A stretch of DNA of 64,000 bases, taken from Juglans regia (Eukaryota; Streptophyta; Magnoliopsida; Fagales; Juglandaceae). Below are positions 11,101 to 23,100 of this stretch, one piece after another. The translations under genes were made by a program, and so were the position numbers. Within the stretch, counting starts at the first letter, position 1; each line of letters opens with the position of its first letter. The DNA lies in assembly GCF_001411555.2 (NCBI RefSeq), contig NC_049902.1:10485985-10549984 (forward strand), in the 5' to 3' direction. The notes under the pieces are model-generated. The model saw nothing but the letters and a program-made list of their open reading frames with translations. It made no database searches and was not told where the DNA came from.

Positions 11101-14100
11101 GAGATTATATTCACTCAATTTCAACTCACATTTTTTAAGGCTTTTTGCTCTCTCACACAGTATGCACTCACTAAACAATTGTTTTCTCTCAAAATATGCT
11201 TAACGCCGTTCAACACAAGTCTAATATGATATATTTATAGTGAGTGGCGCTGGAAACTTTACTTCGCTCGAGCAGAGTGTAAAGCACGCCTCGAGGGAAC
11301 AACCAAATGATCATTGGCTCTAGCGGGGTGTCTAACGAGGGTCGAGCAAACACTAGGGTTTGTGTCTCGCTCAAGCGGAGTGTCGAGTGGGACTCGAGTG
11401 GATTCTCGGACTTGAGCTTCGCTTCAGCGGTATATTGAGGGATGTCGAGCGAACTTTGGCTCGAGCCAACTGTCGAGCCAACTTTCAGCAAACACTTTTT
11501 CAGCTCCAAAATCAGTCTCCACATATACCCCAACAATCTCCCGATTGGAGACTGGGTCTCCACATTCCAGCCATTGTTTCCAGCCAAGCCCTATCATCTC
11601 TACAGTTCACAACTCCCGTCTTCAAGCCAAAAGACATACTGAAGTCAAGCCTGACTTTAGTCTTCCACTTACATCGTACTTTGTCAGCATATCCACTGGA
11701 CGACTTATAACTCCCACTGCACTAAGAGTATCCGGTCTCGAATCGATCTTGGCAACCTTAGCCAACTTTCTCAGGCTTTCATGAGGAACGACAAAGCTGA
11801 CTCCCTTTGGCTTCCTCACATGTTCCACACTATCAAGCTTGCCTTTTTGTACTCTTATATTTCCCTGAACATCACTGGACCCTGATGTTAAATACAAAGA
11901 GTTAGATCTCTTACCATGTGCTAGAACCAGCGCATCCTTAGTGATCTTCCAAGCTCCTCCAGAGAACGCTATTGCAAAATAGCTATCATCAAGCTGTCCC
12001 ATAGAGATAAGGTTTTTCTTCAGATTTGAAACATATTTGACTTGCTGTAAAGACCACACGCTTTTGTTTGGAAGTGTGATGTGCACATCACCCACTCCCA
12101 CTACATCTAGTGCCTCTCCATCAATTGCATACATTTTTTCAAAATCACTAGCAACATAATTCTGCATGATTTCTCAATGTGAGGTACTATGGAAGGAAGA
12201 TCCTGAATCTAACACCTAATCATCAATCGGACTGTGCACTGCAAGAAGTAAGACATCATGAATTTCTTCTGCCACTACGTTCACAGCATCATCCTCAACA
12301 CTTTCTTGATTCCTGCAATTTCTCTTGATGTGGTCCGGCTTGCCACAACTCCAGCATGTGATCTGCTGCCCAGATCTCATTTTGCTCTTGGAGCTTAACC
12401 TGTCATGTCCTCTGCCCCTATTGTCAACAATCAGGGCATATTCTGAACCCGAGGACTCATCCGAGTTTCTCTTACTTACCTCTTCAACAAGCACCATGTC
12501 AAGTACGTTGTTGTAGTTCAATTCGACTTGTCAGCTGAACTACTCACAGCCATCCTCATGGTCTCCTAACTATTTGGCAACGATGCCAACAAAATCAATA
12601 CTCTGATTTCATCATCAAACTCATAATATTTGCAGAAGATAGTTGATTTGTGATTATATTGAATTTATTTGAGTGTTGAGCTACAGACATACCTTCCGAC
12701 ATCTTCAGATTGAACAATTTTTTCATCAAGTGCACTTTGTTGTTCGCAGACAGCTTTCCATACATACCTGACAAAATTGCCATGAGATCCACCGTGGTTC
12801 TCTCCTTAGTGACATTGTGTGCCACTGTTCTGGACAAGGTCAGCCGAACAAGCCCTAGAACCTGTTAATCTAACAGGGTCCACTCAGCATCAGCCATGCT
12901 CTCCAGCTTCTTTCCCAATAGTGGAAGGTGGAGTCTCTTCCCATAGAGATAATCCTCAATCTGCATCTTCCAGTACCCAAAATCAGTGCTGTCAAACTTC
13001 TATATCGCGAGTGCATTCACTTTATCTTCAGCTATCATTCTCCTTCAGATTCGACATTGGCTCTTGATACCAGTTGTTGTGAAATGTTATGTAAAACACA
13101 CACACCAATGATGACAAATAAATTAAAAGCAACAAAATAAAGAAAACGATGCACAATATACGTGGTTGAGCAAATTGCCTACGTCTACAGAACTGCAAAA
13201 ATGTTATTAACTAGAGGAGATTATAATCACACAATCTCAACTCACACTCTATAGGATTTTTTGCTCTTTCACACAATATGCATTCACTAGACAATTGTTT
13301 TCTCTCAAAATATGTTTGAGGCCGTTCAACACAAGTCTAATATGATATATTTATAGTGAGTGGCACTGGAAACCTTACTTCGCTCGAACGGAGTGTAGAG
13401 CACGTCTCGAGCGAACAATCAAATGAACATTGGCTCGAGCGGGGTGTCGAGAGAGGGTCAAGCGAACACTAGGGTTTGTGTCTCGCTCGAGCGGAGTGTC
13501 GAGCGGGACTCGAGCGAACTCTCGGACTTGAGCTTTGCTCGACCGGTATGTTGAGTGATGTCAAGCGAACTTTGGCTCAAGCCAACTATCAGCGAAAACC
13601 TTTTCAGCTCTAAAACCTGTCTCCACATATGCCCCAACAAGGCCATGGTTTGTTTTCACAGATGAGTTGAGATGAGATGAGTTGAAATAAAAGTTGAAAG
13701 TTGAATAAAATATTTTTAGAATATATTTTTTTAATATTATTTTTGTTTTAGGATTTGAAAATGTTGAATTGTTTATTTTATTTTGTATGGAAAATTGAAA
13801 AAATTATAATGATTAGATGAGATGAGTTGAAAATACTTGTGAAAACAAACGAGGCCTTAGTGGTACTAATTCTTATTTTTCAACTAGTTGAGAGATTGTC
13901 AATGCATATTTATGTCCATATGGAGATCAAAAACCACAACAAATGCAAAACTGCCTTTTGTGAAGCCTTTGGAGTTGCAAGCTCAAGGAAAATATGCAAT
14001 AAACTAAACTCATGAATAATACGTAGTGCTATCAAGTTGAATAGAGTATAATTTAAGTTGGATAAGAGTTATCATAAACAATAACAGAAAATCAGTAGCA

Positions 14101-17100
14101 CATACTAACAATATTATATAAAATGAATGTGTGATGGGAGTAATTATGGAAGTGAAAAACACATGCAAAATTAACTTATACAGCGAATTATATTGTATGC
14201 ATTTAACATTTGGTTAAAGCATTTTCTTCTACTTGGTCAATAAGAAAACATCACAGATTTGTAAGTCGCATATTTATTTAGAGTTCATCAATAAAATGAG
14301 GAAGAATGAGAGGCATGTTGGGTTTGGGTTGGTATTGAGAAGAATGAATAAAATAAATGAGATTTTATATGAAAATATTTCATGGATAGTGGTGGATATG
14401 GGTTTCACTAATGTCATTAATGTTGCCCTACATATTCCCTAGGGGTTGACTCAAGTGGGAAGGGTGTTGGTCTTGGTGGTATGCTCCCTCTAGGTTTAAG
14501 GTTTGAACCCTTGGGTGCAAATAATTTCTAGGGTTCACATTCCAATTGTAAAAAACCAATGATTTACTTGATCCACATGATGGGAACGCGTTACATGGAT
14601 CCAGAGCTTATCTGGGTAAAAGACATTGGGTTTCTGCATGGTCTCCGGGATTTCTCGTCATTAAAAAATTAATGTTTCCCTACGTAATAATCATTTCTAT
14701 ATTGATTTTTTGTGATGTTATGCGGTCTTAAGCAGCTAAGCTGCTTATAAAAAAATGTGGTATTAAGCTAATAATTTTTATGGGGTAATATTGTGTGGCC
14801 GTCAGATTGAAAACTCTCAAGTAGGAGCTTTCTTTAGTAGTAGCATGCTTGCACCTCTTGTGCGTATTTCTTTGTTCATGTGTGCATTCATGGTGGTCGG
14901 TATTTAAGTGCTTATCTGTACTATTTAGAGAGGATTCTTTATTTTGTTGTCATCCTTTGAGTTTCCATGAATAATCCTCACACATATCAGAGGAAGGCAA
15001 GAGGTTTACATATGCATGATCATTACACATTTGCTTATATTTCATCAGGTTCAATTTAGTAACCAGTGTAAGTTGATGTGCTATTTCTATACAAATAAAC
15101 TTTGTGCTTTTGTTTTAAATTTTTTCATCTTTGTTTATTTGTAATGAGAATTCATATTGCATTGAGTTTTGGTTGTGGTATTTTTATGCATGTATTTATT
15201 CCATAATATTTATACATGCATACCCTTTTTTTGGGTCCTTTTTTGACAGCATAAATTAGGTAGAGGCCACCGTGACAAACTCCAACAGTTTATGACAATC
15301 ACTGGTGCAAGGTAATACCCCAACGGTTTTATTTATTTATTTATTTATTTTTTTTTAATTTTATAAATTTTAAATTGGAGGCTTATTGATACTCCTTTAA
15401 TTTACCCTGCCAAAGTACTTGCAACAAAGCACTTTTCTATGGTGGAGGTTGGGCCTGAAAGTATGTAACGTCCCAATGAAAGGCCCAAATCACATGGCCT
15501 ATACTCTAAAAGGACTAGTCAATGATACAATTGGAGCCTCATTGGAACCTTATAAAGAGTAAGAACTTCTCATTCCCAAACAATGTGGGATCCCATACGC
15601 CACCTACCCTTAACCATATCATATGGGGGTATCACAATCTATTTCCCTTAAATTCCCGACGTTCTCGTCAGGCTTGTATATTGTAGGTGGCACTGCTCAA
15701 ATCCCACATTTTTAGTTGGGATAGGTTCTAATACCATTTGTAACGTCCCAATGGAAGGCCCAAACCACATGGTCTATACTAAAAAAGGACTAATCAATGA
15801 TACAATTGGAGCCCCATTGGAACCTTATAAAGAGTAAGAACTTCTCATTCCCAAGCAATGTGAGATCTCATACCTACCCTTAACCATATCACATGGGGTA
15901 TCACAATCTACTCCCTTTAATGGGGTACTCTATCATCTTTGTGCAATGCATGCATGCTTCTGGGATAATCATCCTGCACAATTCCCTTTATTTCTAGACG
16001 GCCTCTGTTTCTCTAATTTTCTAGATTTTATTGTATGATGTTCCTTTTTGTCCCCTTTGTTCTTTTTTGTCTGCCCCCAAGTTGGGTGTTTCCTATTGTA
16101 TACTTGTTTACTCGGTTGGCCCCTCTGCTCTTTGAATATGATTGCCTCACGAAAAATATAGCAATCCACCTGCTCAATTTATTAGTAATATTAAGAAATG
16201 CAAAAATCTGGAATAAATTTGATGTATAATCCAACTAGAGCTTCTCAATTTTTGGGTGTTCCACTGCAACTCGACACAAGAAAGGTTTGTGGTCTTGGGT
16301 GTTTTTGTTGTTGTTGTTAGCTTCAGTTTGTGCTTATTCCTCGGATATTTGGTTCTTACAATGACTTCCTTAACGTTATCTTTAATGCATATTACTTCTA
16401 ATCTAGAAAGCTTTTTTCTGCTACCTGTTATAAATGGATTATTTCATGTATGAGTTATTACTGTCTTTTGGGTGCCTCTTCTATTCATGAGTTTCTTGAT
16501 CTCCAGCATGGAAAAATCGTTCTATTTTACCCGTGTTAATCTTTTGGACAAATTACAAATGGATTTCTTGTGGGGGTGGTGTGGGAGTAGTTCATTCCAT
16601 TTGGTTTAAGTGTTCCAAGGTGTGCTCTCTAGTATCCGTGGGAGGATGAGAGTCTGAAGTTTATTTCAGTGTAACACTATTATCAAGCTCTCTTGGGAAA
16701 TGGCTTTCGCATTATGCAAATGAGTGTGTTTTGGAGAATGATAGTGGATGCAAAATATGGTAGCTCATGAGGAATGTGGTGTCCTAGTAAAGTTAATGGG
16801 TTGTTTGCAGTAGGCCTTTGGAAAAATATCAAGAGGGGTTGGGTGAAAGTTTTACTAGATATGTTGTGCGTGATGGATCAATGATAAAATTTTGGCACAA
16901 GGTCAAGTGTGGGGATCAGACCTTTTTTCTTTTTTTTTTTTCCTCTGAATCAGTAAATAAGATTTTATTGATCTTAGGAATAGCAAAAGCCCAAATACAC
17001 AAGTCATATGCAAGAGCAATTTCGTTGGAGGAACTTGCTCAGAGGATAGAATTACTCTCAGATCTAGAGAGGGTCACCCTATTCCTATTGGATGAGATTT

Positions 17101-20100
17101 CTTGGTGGCGTAAATCACGGGCTTTGTGGTTGAAAGAGGGTGATTGTAACACAAAGTTCTTTCATAGAGTGGCAAACTCCCATAGGCGAACTAATGCCAT
17201 TGAAATGCTGAATATTGATGGAGTTGTTTGTACGGAGATCCCGGTGATTCAAGACCATGTGGCTGGTTATTTTGAGCAGTTACTTACCGAACTTTAGGTG
17301 GAGGCCGAAGATCGATGGGCTAGCTTTTGAGTCCATTGAACAGCAGAATGTCACCTGGTTGGAGAGGTCATTTGAGATATTTTTGAATGTAAATAGGTTG
17401 AAATATGTGTTTGAATGTATGAAGTAGGTTTAAGATGAGTTTAATTTTATGGGAAGTTGAAAAAGTAGTGAGTCTCATCAATGATTGGTTTGAAATGGAT
17501 TGAGTTGATTTCAACAACCAAACATAGTCTTAGGTTGCGTTTGAGTAGTGTGATGATCTTAAATATGTAAATAGTAGTGAAAAAAGTAATGATAGAATAT
17601 TGAATAGTAGTGAATAATAGTAAATAGTAGTGAAAAATAATAATAAAATAATGAATAGTAGTGAACTACCCAAACTAGCCCTTAAGGTAGCTTTCCTGGA
17701 GTTATTCAACATTGCTCGCTTTTAGGAACCTTCCCGTTTCACATCATTTGCAATATTCTAGCAATGCAGCCCAATGGGATATCAGAGGGGCACAATACAT
17801 GGAGGTGTAGTTAATTACCACATTCTTGTAACGCTTGTATTCGGTTTCACCTAAAAGGGGTGGAGCGGATAAGATCTGGTTGGCCCCTCAAAGTGCATGG
17901 TGTTTAATGTGGTCATTCTATAATGTGTAATATTCATAGCAGGACTCTTTATAGAGTGGTTCAGGTGAAGAGCTCATATTTCACCACGGCACAGGGTCTA
18001 GTGTGGGGATCAAACTCTCATGGTAGCTTCCTAGAGTTATTCAAGATTGTTCGCTTTGGAGGAATCTTCATTTTTAGATCATTTGCAATGTTATGGTAAT
18101 GCACCCCAATTGGATGTCATGGGGGCACAATACAAGGAGGTGGAGTTTATTACCACGTTCTTTTATTGCTTGTATTTGGTTTTGCCTAATAGGGGCGGAG
18201 CAGATAAGATCTGGTTGGCCCCTCAAAGCACATGGTGTTTAATGTAAAGTCGTTCTGTGATGTGTTATATTCATAGCGGGTCTCTTAATAGAGTGGTATA
18301 GATGAAGAGCTCAAATTTCACCAAGTAAATTGGGCTAAGGTGTGCCCTTCAATTTCAAATGGTGGTTAGGGAGTTAGGCACTTACTTTTGTTCAACCATG
18401 CTCTTTTAGAGAAATGGCTTTGGCAGCATCAAGCATCAAAATGAAAGGGAGGCTTTGTGGGAAGGCACGGTGAATTCGAAATTTAGGCATGCCTAGGGCG
18501 GATGATGTTCTATTGAGGTACATGGGTGATATGGGGTGGGGTTATTTGCAAAATTAGTCCTTGGGTTTTACGAATTTGCAAAAAGCTCCTAGGTTTCTAA
18601 TTTTAGTAATTACCTCCTTGAGTTTACAATTTTTGTGATTAAATCTATCCATCTTCTGTCAAATTCATTAATGGCAAGGTTGCCATGTGGAATGATATGC
18701 CGTTGCAATATTGCAAATGCTATCTATAAAAATTTTTAGTACTTGAATGTGAATTTCTTGCATTCCTTTTTCGTTTTTGGACATAATTCAAATGATTGCC
18801 TTTAAGCATTGAACTTGATGCAACTATTCACTGATAAAGAAAAGCATGGAACTTGATGCAACTATTCTTGAGCTTGAAGTAAAGTGAATTAGTGATTTTT
18901 TCAAGATCATTGACAGCTATAATTCTGATTTGAAGAATCATAAAAAATGCCAAATGATGACATAATTCTGACAAAGTATTTGGATGATGTTTGAGTTTTG
19001 CAAGCTTATAGTCCTCTTAAGCTTTGGTAACAATTTGAGTATTTAAATATTATTTTATTATCATCCCCCTCTACCAAATCTTTCCCCCCTTCCCACCCTC
19101 CCAAGTATCATGCATTTGAAATTGAAGGCTTAGGTCAGCTTTTATCAGGTGTGTTTGTGCAATCTTAGCCGGTCATCTTGTGCTTTTAGTTTCTATAGTT
19201 TCCTTTTTATTGATAAGAAAATCAGGTGCTTTATACAAATGCTTTGCTTGAGATCATGTGGTAGTGTTTGTGTATTTTCACATGCACGTTTCTATTGTGT
19301 GAGAGAGTGCAACAAAGAGAGAGAGAGTAGCCTTATTTTTTGTATGGTTTTAAGTTGAGATTTTACTGATGTTAGAATCTTACATTCCAATCCTATTTCA
19401 GTGAAAAAGTTGCCCACCAGACTTTAAAGGCCAGTGATTGGAATCTTGAAGGAGCATTCGATGTATTCTACAGCCTGCCCCAGGTTAAAAACTTTACTGA
19501 CTCTAGACATTTGGAGGAGCTCTTCAATAGATATAAAGGCAAGCTTTACTTATGCTCTCACTTGGGCTGCCCCATCTAGCATCGCATTGCATGTCTTCCC
19601 CTTAGCATAGTTTCTTTTGGGTTCGGGAGGGGAGGGGGGTGGTGGTGGAAGACAGCTCTAGATTACTTGTCATTTTTGGTAAGGGCCTTGGTCTTGGTGG
19701 TATGCTCCTTCCAAATCTAAGGTTCGAATCCTCTTGAACGCAAACACCATCGTACTGGGGGAATTTCTCCTTGAATTACCCAATGTGCACTTGCTGGAAA
19801 GTCTTTGCCGAGGGCTTATGCACCCCTGTGATTAGTTTGCTTTTCTCTTGGACACATGGTGCCGATAAAAAAAAGGGTTTACTTGTCATTTAAAACAGTG
19901 CTTATCAGTATAGACTTATGTAGAGCTTATTAGTTTTTTTTCCCTTTTGTTGAGCAAGAGCTCGTGACTTGGTGTGGAAAGTTCAATATGTTAGTTTTTA
20001 GTGGAGCAGGGTCTTTGTAATGTTGGTTTTCAATTTCGGACTAAACCAACTTCAATTTAGGACTTTGTAAGCATTGGGTGGTGGAAATAACTTTTTTTTT

Positions 20101-23100
20101 TTAATGTCTGAAATATCTCTTGACTAAGAAAATTGTGCCTGATATGTTTCACAGATCCATATAGTGATATGATACTGGTTGATGGTATTACTCTCCTTTG
20201 CAATGATCTTCAGGTAGCTATTACGAATCAGTTTCTAATACTGCTTTCAAAATCTGGAATTTAGTGATTACTTTTGACTTCAGTAAATTCTAAGTTTATC
20301 TTAAATAAATTGATGCTCACAGTTAAATGACATGAACCCATTTTTTTGGCAGGTGGATCCGCAAGATATTGTTACGGTATGTGTAAAGCTTTGAGATTGG
20401 AATTGATTAGTTAACATGTTGGTTAACCGTATTCTGAAACACGGAAAAAAATCATTGGCTTATCAAATTATCTATCGAGCTATGAAAAATATTCAACAAA
20501 AGACAGATATCTCTGAGGCAGGCATGCCTAAATATCTTTTTGTTGCGGAGGAATTATCCTTTAAAGCTTGATTTTTGTTTTAGTTCTACAAAATTTCTGA
20601 TCCTCCAATAATAAAGAAGGTACAATTTAAAACTCAGCAGTCTAAGAAAATTTTAGAAATCCGGCAGAATCAGGAAGTTTATAGTTGGATTCTGATCCCT
20701 TCTCCCTCTGTCCCCTAAAAAAAAGGACCAAAAGAGAGTTCAATCATGGCTGTTCATTGAGTTGATATTGTAAGTGATATTTAGGTCGTTTATTTTATTA
20801 TTTCACAGTTTCCTCATTTTTTTTTGTCTTTTATCTGAGCAGTTAATGCCCCCTTTTCCCCCTTTTCGTTTCTAGTGTTGGCTATAATTTAGGTTAATCA
20901 AGGAGGTTGGCGAGATGCAGATTTATATAGTTCAGAATTCCTCATTTTTTTATAAGTAATAAGAGAACTAAATTTAAAACGGAGAAGAAGCAATCTAAGC
21001 ACAATGGATGTATACAATTAATTCACCTATCTAGAAAGAGAAAATAATAGAAGAAAATCATGTAAAATTAAGCTAAAATCTATAGATGCTGTCAAAAGGA
21101 GCAGAGCATGGAGAAAGATAGTCTTTAGCTCCTTAGTTGTCGGTTAACAATACTCAACTTCTTTCATTTCTCTTTCCAAATACACCATATGAGGCAAGTA
21201 GGAACCATTTTCCACTTTGCTATGATTTCTCGACAAACACCTACCCTCTTCAAATAACATAAAATCCTCTATTCTTTTGAGCATGATCCATCTCATCCCA
21301 ACCTGGTTGAAAAACACTCCACAAAACACTGGGAACCTCGCAATGGATTCGAAGATGAGCCACGGACTCCCCACTCTTTTTACACATGCAATACCAGTCA
21401 AGCACAACAATATGTCTTTTCCTCAAATTATCAAAGTTGAGAATCTTCCCCTTAAAGGCTGTTCATGCAAAACACGTACCAGTTTGCCAGATACTCTGTC
21501 AAGGAAATGAACTATTATCATTAGGGATAAGAGCATTATAGAAAGAGCTATCAAATTGGTCTGAATACCCTTTATTGAGGGTTTGCTTTCATTATATAGA
21601 TGAGAATATACAAAATTGTTGCCAGATTTTATGATTCTAATATGCTATACAAGGTAAGTATTTACAACAATATCTAATCTAGCTAGAAAGAAAATTATCA
21701 CAAAAATACAATAAATATTTCCCAAATCATCTCTATAAATTATAATCAAATCCCATAATATCCTAAATTATCTCCATAACATCCCCCCTCAAATTGATGC
21801 TGGTAGATCTACCAGTATCAATTTGTCAACCAAGAACTGATGCCAGTGCCAAGAAAGAGCTTTAGGGTACGTTTGGATCATAAACTCATTTCAATTCATC
21901 TCAACTCATCATTACAACTTTTTCAAATTCTAACACAAAATATAATAAACAATTCAACTTTTTCAAATTTCAAAATGATAATAATATTAACAAATAATAT
22001 TCTAACGATATTTTATCATCTCAACTCAACTCAGTTCAACATCCAAACGCAGCCTTAGTGAATATGTTTGCAGTTTGATGTTTGGTGGAAATGTGAGGAA
22101 GAGTATCACATGTTTGTCAAAGGATTCACGTATGAAATGACAATCGACTTCGATATGTTTCATACGCTCATGGAAGACAGGATTAGCGGTGATCTGAATA
22201 GCATTGGTATTATCAGCAGGAAGAGGAGTGGAATGAAGCTGAGGAAAATCAAGTTCACCCAATAACCCACGGAGCCATATGATCTTAGAGCATGTGGAAG
22301 ACATTGCACGATACTCAAACTCAGTGGAGGACTTGGAAACTCTGTCTTGCTTCTTACTCTTCCAAGAAATGAGTGCATTGCTTAAGAACATGCACCAGCC
22401 AGTAATAGAGCGACAAGTATCCGCACATCCAGCCTAATCAGCATTACTATACCCCACCAACTGTAAGGAAGATTCCTTAGGAAAGAACAACCTGTGTGTA
22501 GAGGTGCCCTTCAGATATCGGATAATGCGGCGGACAACGGCTAAATGAAGATGTCGGGGGGCCTGCATAAATTGATTGACTTGCTGCACAACAAAAGAAA
22601 TGTCAGGACGAGTAATCGTCATGTAGTTCAAACTCCCAATGAGTTGCCGATACAAGGATGGATCTGATAGAAGCTCGCATTTCTCCTGACGAAGCTTAAG
22701 ATTTACCTCCAAGGGAGTAAGAATAGAGTTACTCGATTGGAGATCAGCCAATGAAATCATTTTCTGCTTGTGTTTGTGCTGGTGTAATAACGTACCAATT
22801 GGAGTAATCTGCACCTCAAGGCCAAGAAAGTACTACAGGGGACCAAGATCTTTCATGTGAAAAGAGGCCTTGAGATGCTGTTGTAATTGCTTAATTAACT
22901 CAGTATCAGAGCCAGTAATCACAATGTCATCGACATATACTAGAAGCAATACAATTCCTGCAGAAGTCTTGCGAAGAAAAAGAAAGGAATCATACTGACT
23001 GAGTAAAACGAAAAGCAAGCAGGGTAGAGAGAAATTTATCAAACCATGCACGTTGAGCCTGTTTCAGCCCATACAAGAATTAGCGTAGCCGACAAACCTC

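Larger units (their letters stand above)
10959..13639 (-). mobile_element. Copia-B: internally deleted copia with both LTRs
   Basis: LTRs at 10959-11535 and 13075-13639 both begin TGTTGTGAAATG and end CCCCAACA on the plus strand. A 5-bp target duplication, AGGCC, flanks the element (10954-10958 and 13640-13644). A PBS, ACTGGTATCAAGAGCC on the minus strand, adjoins the 5' LTR, and a polypurine tract CCAATCGGGAGAT adjoins the 3' LTR. The interior is only 1.5 kb: gag, zinc knuckle and protease-side sequence run straight into the last codons of pol. Integrase, RT and most of RNase H are missing. It is non-autonomous. Confidence 0.92.
10955..13856. mobile_element. Tourist-like MITE (copy 3), split by copia-B
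   Basis: The MITE body is 13641-13856 and its first four bases (GGCC) remain at 10955-10958. Copia-B inserted there and duplicated AGGCC. Both outer flanks carry the MITE's own TTA duplication (10952-10954 and 13857-13859). The termini pair as GGCCATGGTTTGTTTTCACA and, from the other strand, GGCCTCGTTTGTTTTCACA. The body shares layout and words such as GATGAGTTGA with copies 1 and 2 but is clearly more diverged. Confidence 0.88.
15464..15920 (-). mobile_element. TRIM retrotransposon (two LTRs, 102-bp interior)
   Basis: LTRs at 15464-15636 and 15739-15905 are about 170 bp, begin TGTAACGTCCCAATG and end GGTATCACA on the plus strand. The interior is 102 bp with a PBS (minus strand AATGGTATTAGAACC, 15724-15738) next to the 5' LTR and a purine tract (TTAAGGGAAATAGAT) next to the 3' LTR. 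There is no coding capacity, so it matches terminal-repeat retrotransposons in miniature. After the second LTR the sequence again begins ATCTACTCCCTTTAA, the start of another interior, so this was once a longer tandem. It lies in DCN1 intron 2. Confidence 0.85.
16500..18480 (+). mobile_element. LINE (L1-type) ORF2 debris, rearranged
   Basis: Plus-strand fragments resemble the C-terminal part of plant LINE ORF2. They include [13 protein letters not shown] near 16545, [11 protein letters not shown] near 16690, [20 protein letters not shown] and [13 protein letters not shown] to about 16920. A second piece, from the linker upstream of RT, sits at about 16970-17297 ([38 protein letters not shown]). 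The CGDQT-to-LELF continuity is resumed at about 17685, so 16921-17684 is inserted material. Two tandem copies of the next section follow. No intact frame remains. Confidence 0.75.

Noticed and set aside
17360..17530. Possible additional MITE ending in AACCAAACATAGTC
   Set aside because: Only one end looks like a terminal repeat, and no matching left end or duplication was found.
14441..19885. tRNA genes suggested by box A/B motifs
   Set aside because: The box motifs are followed by SINE bodies, and no cloverleaf can be drawn.
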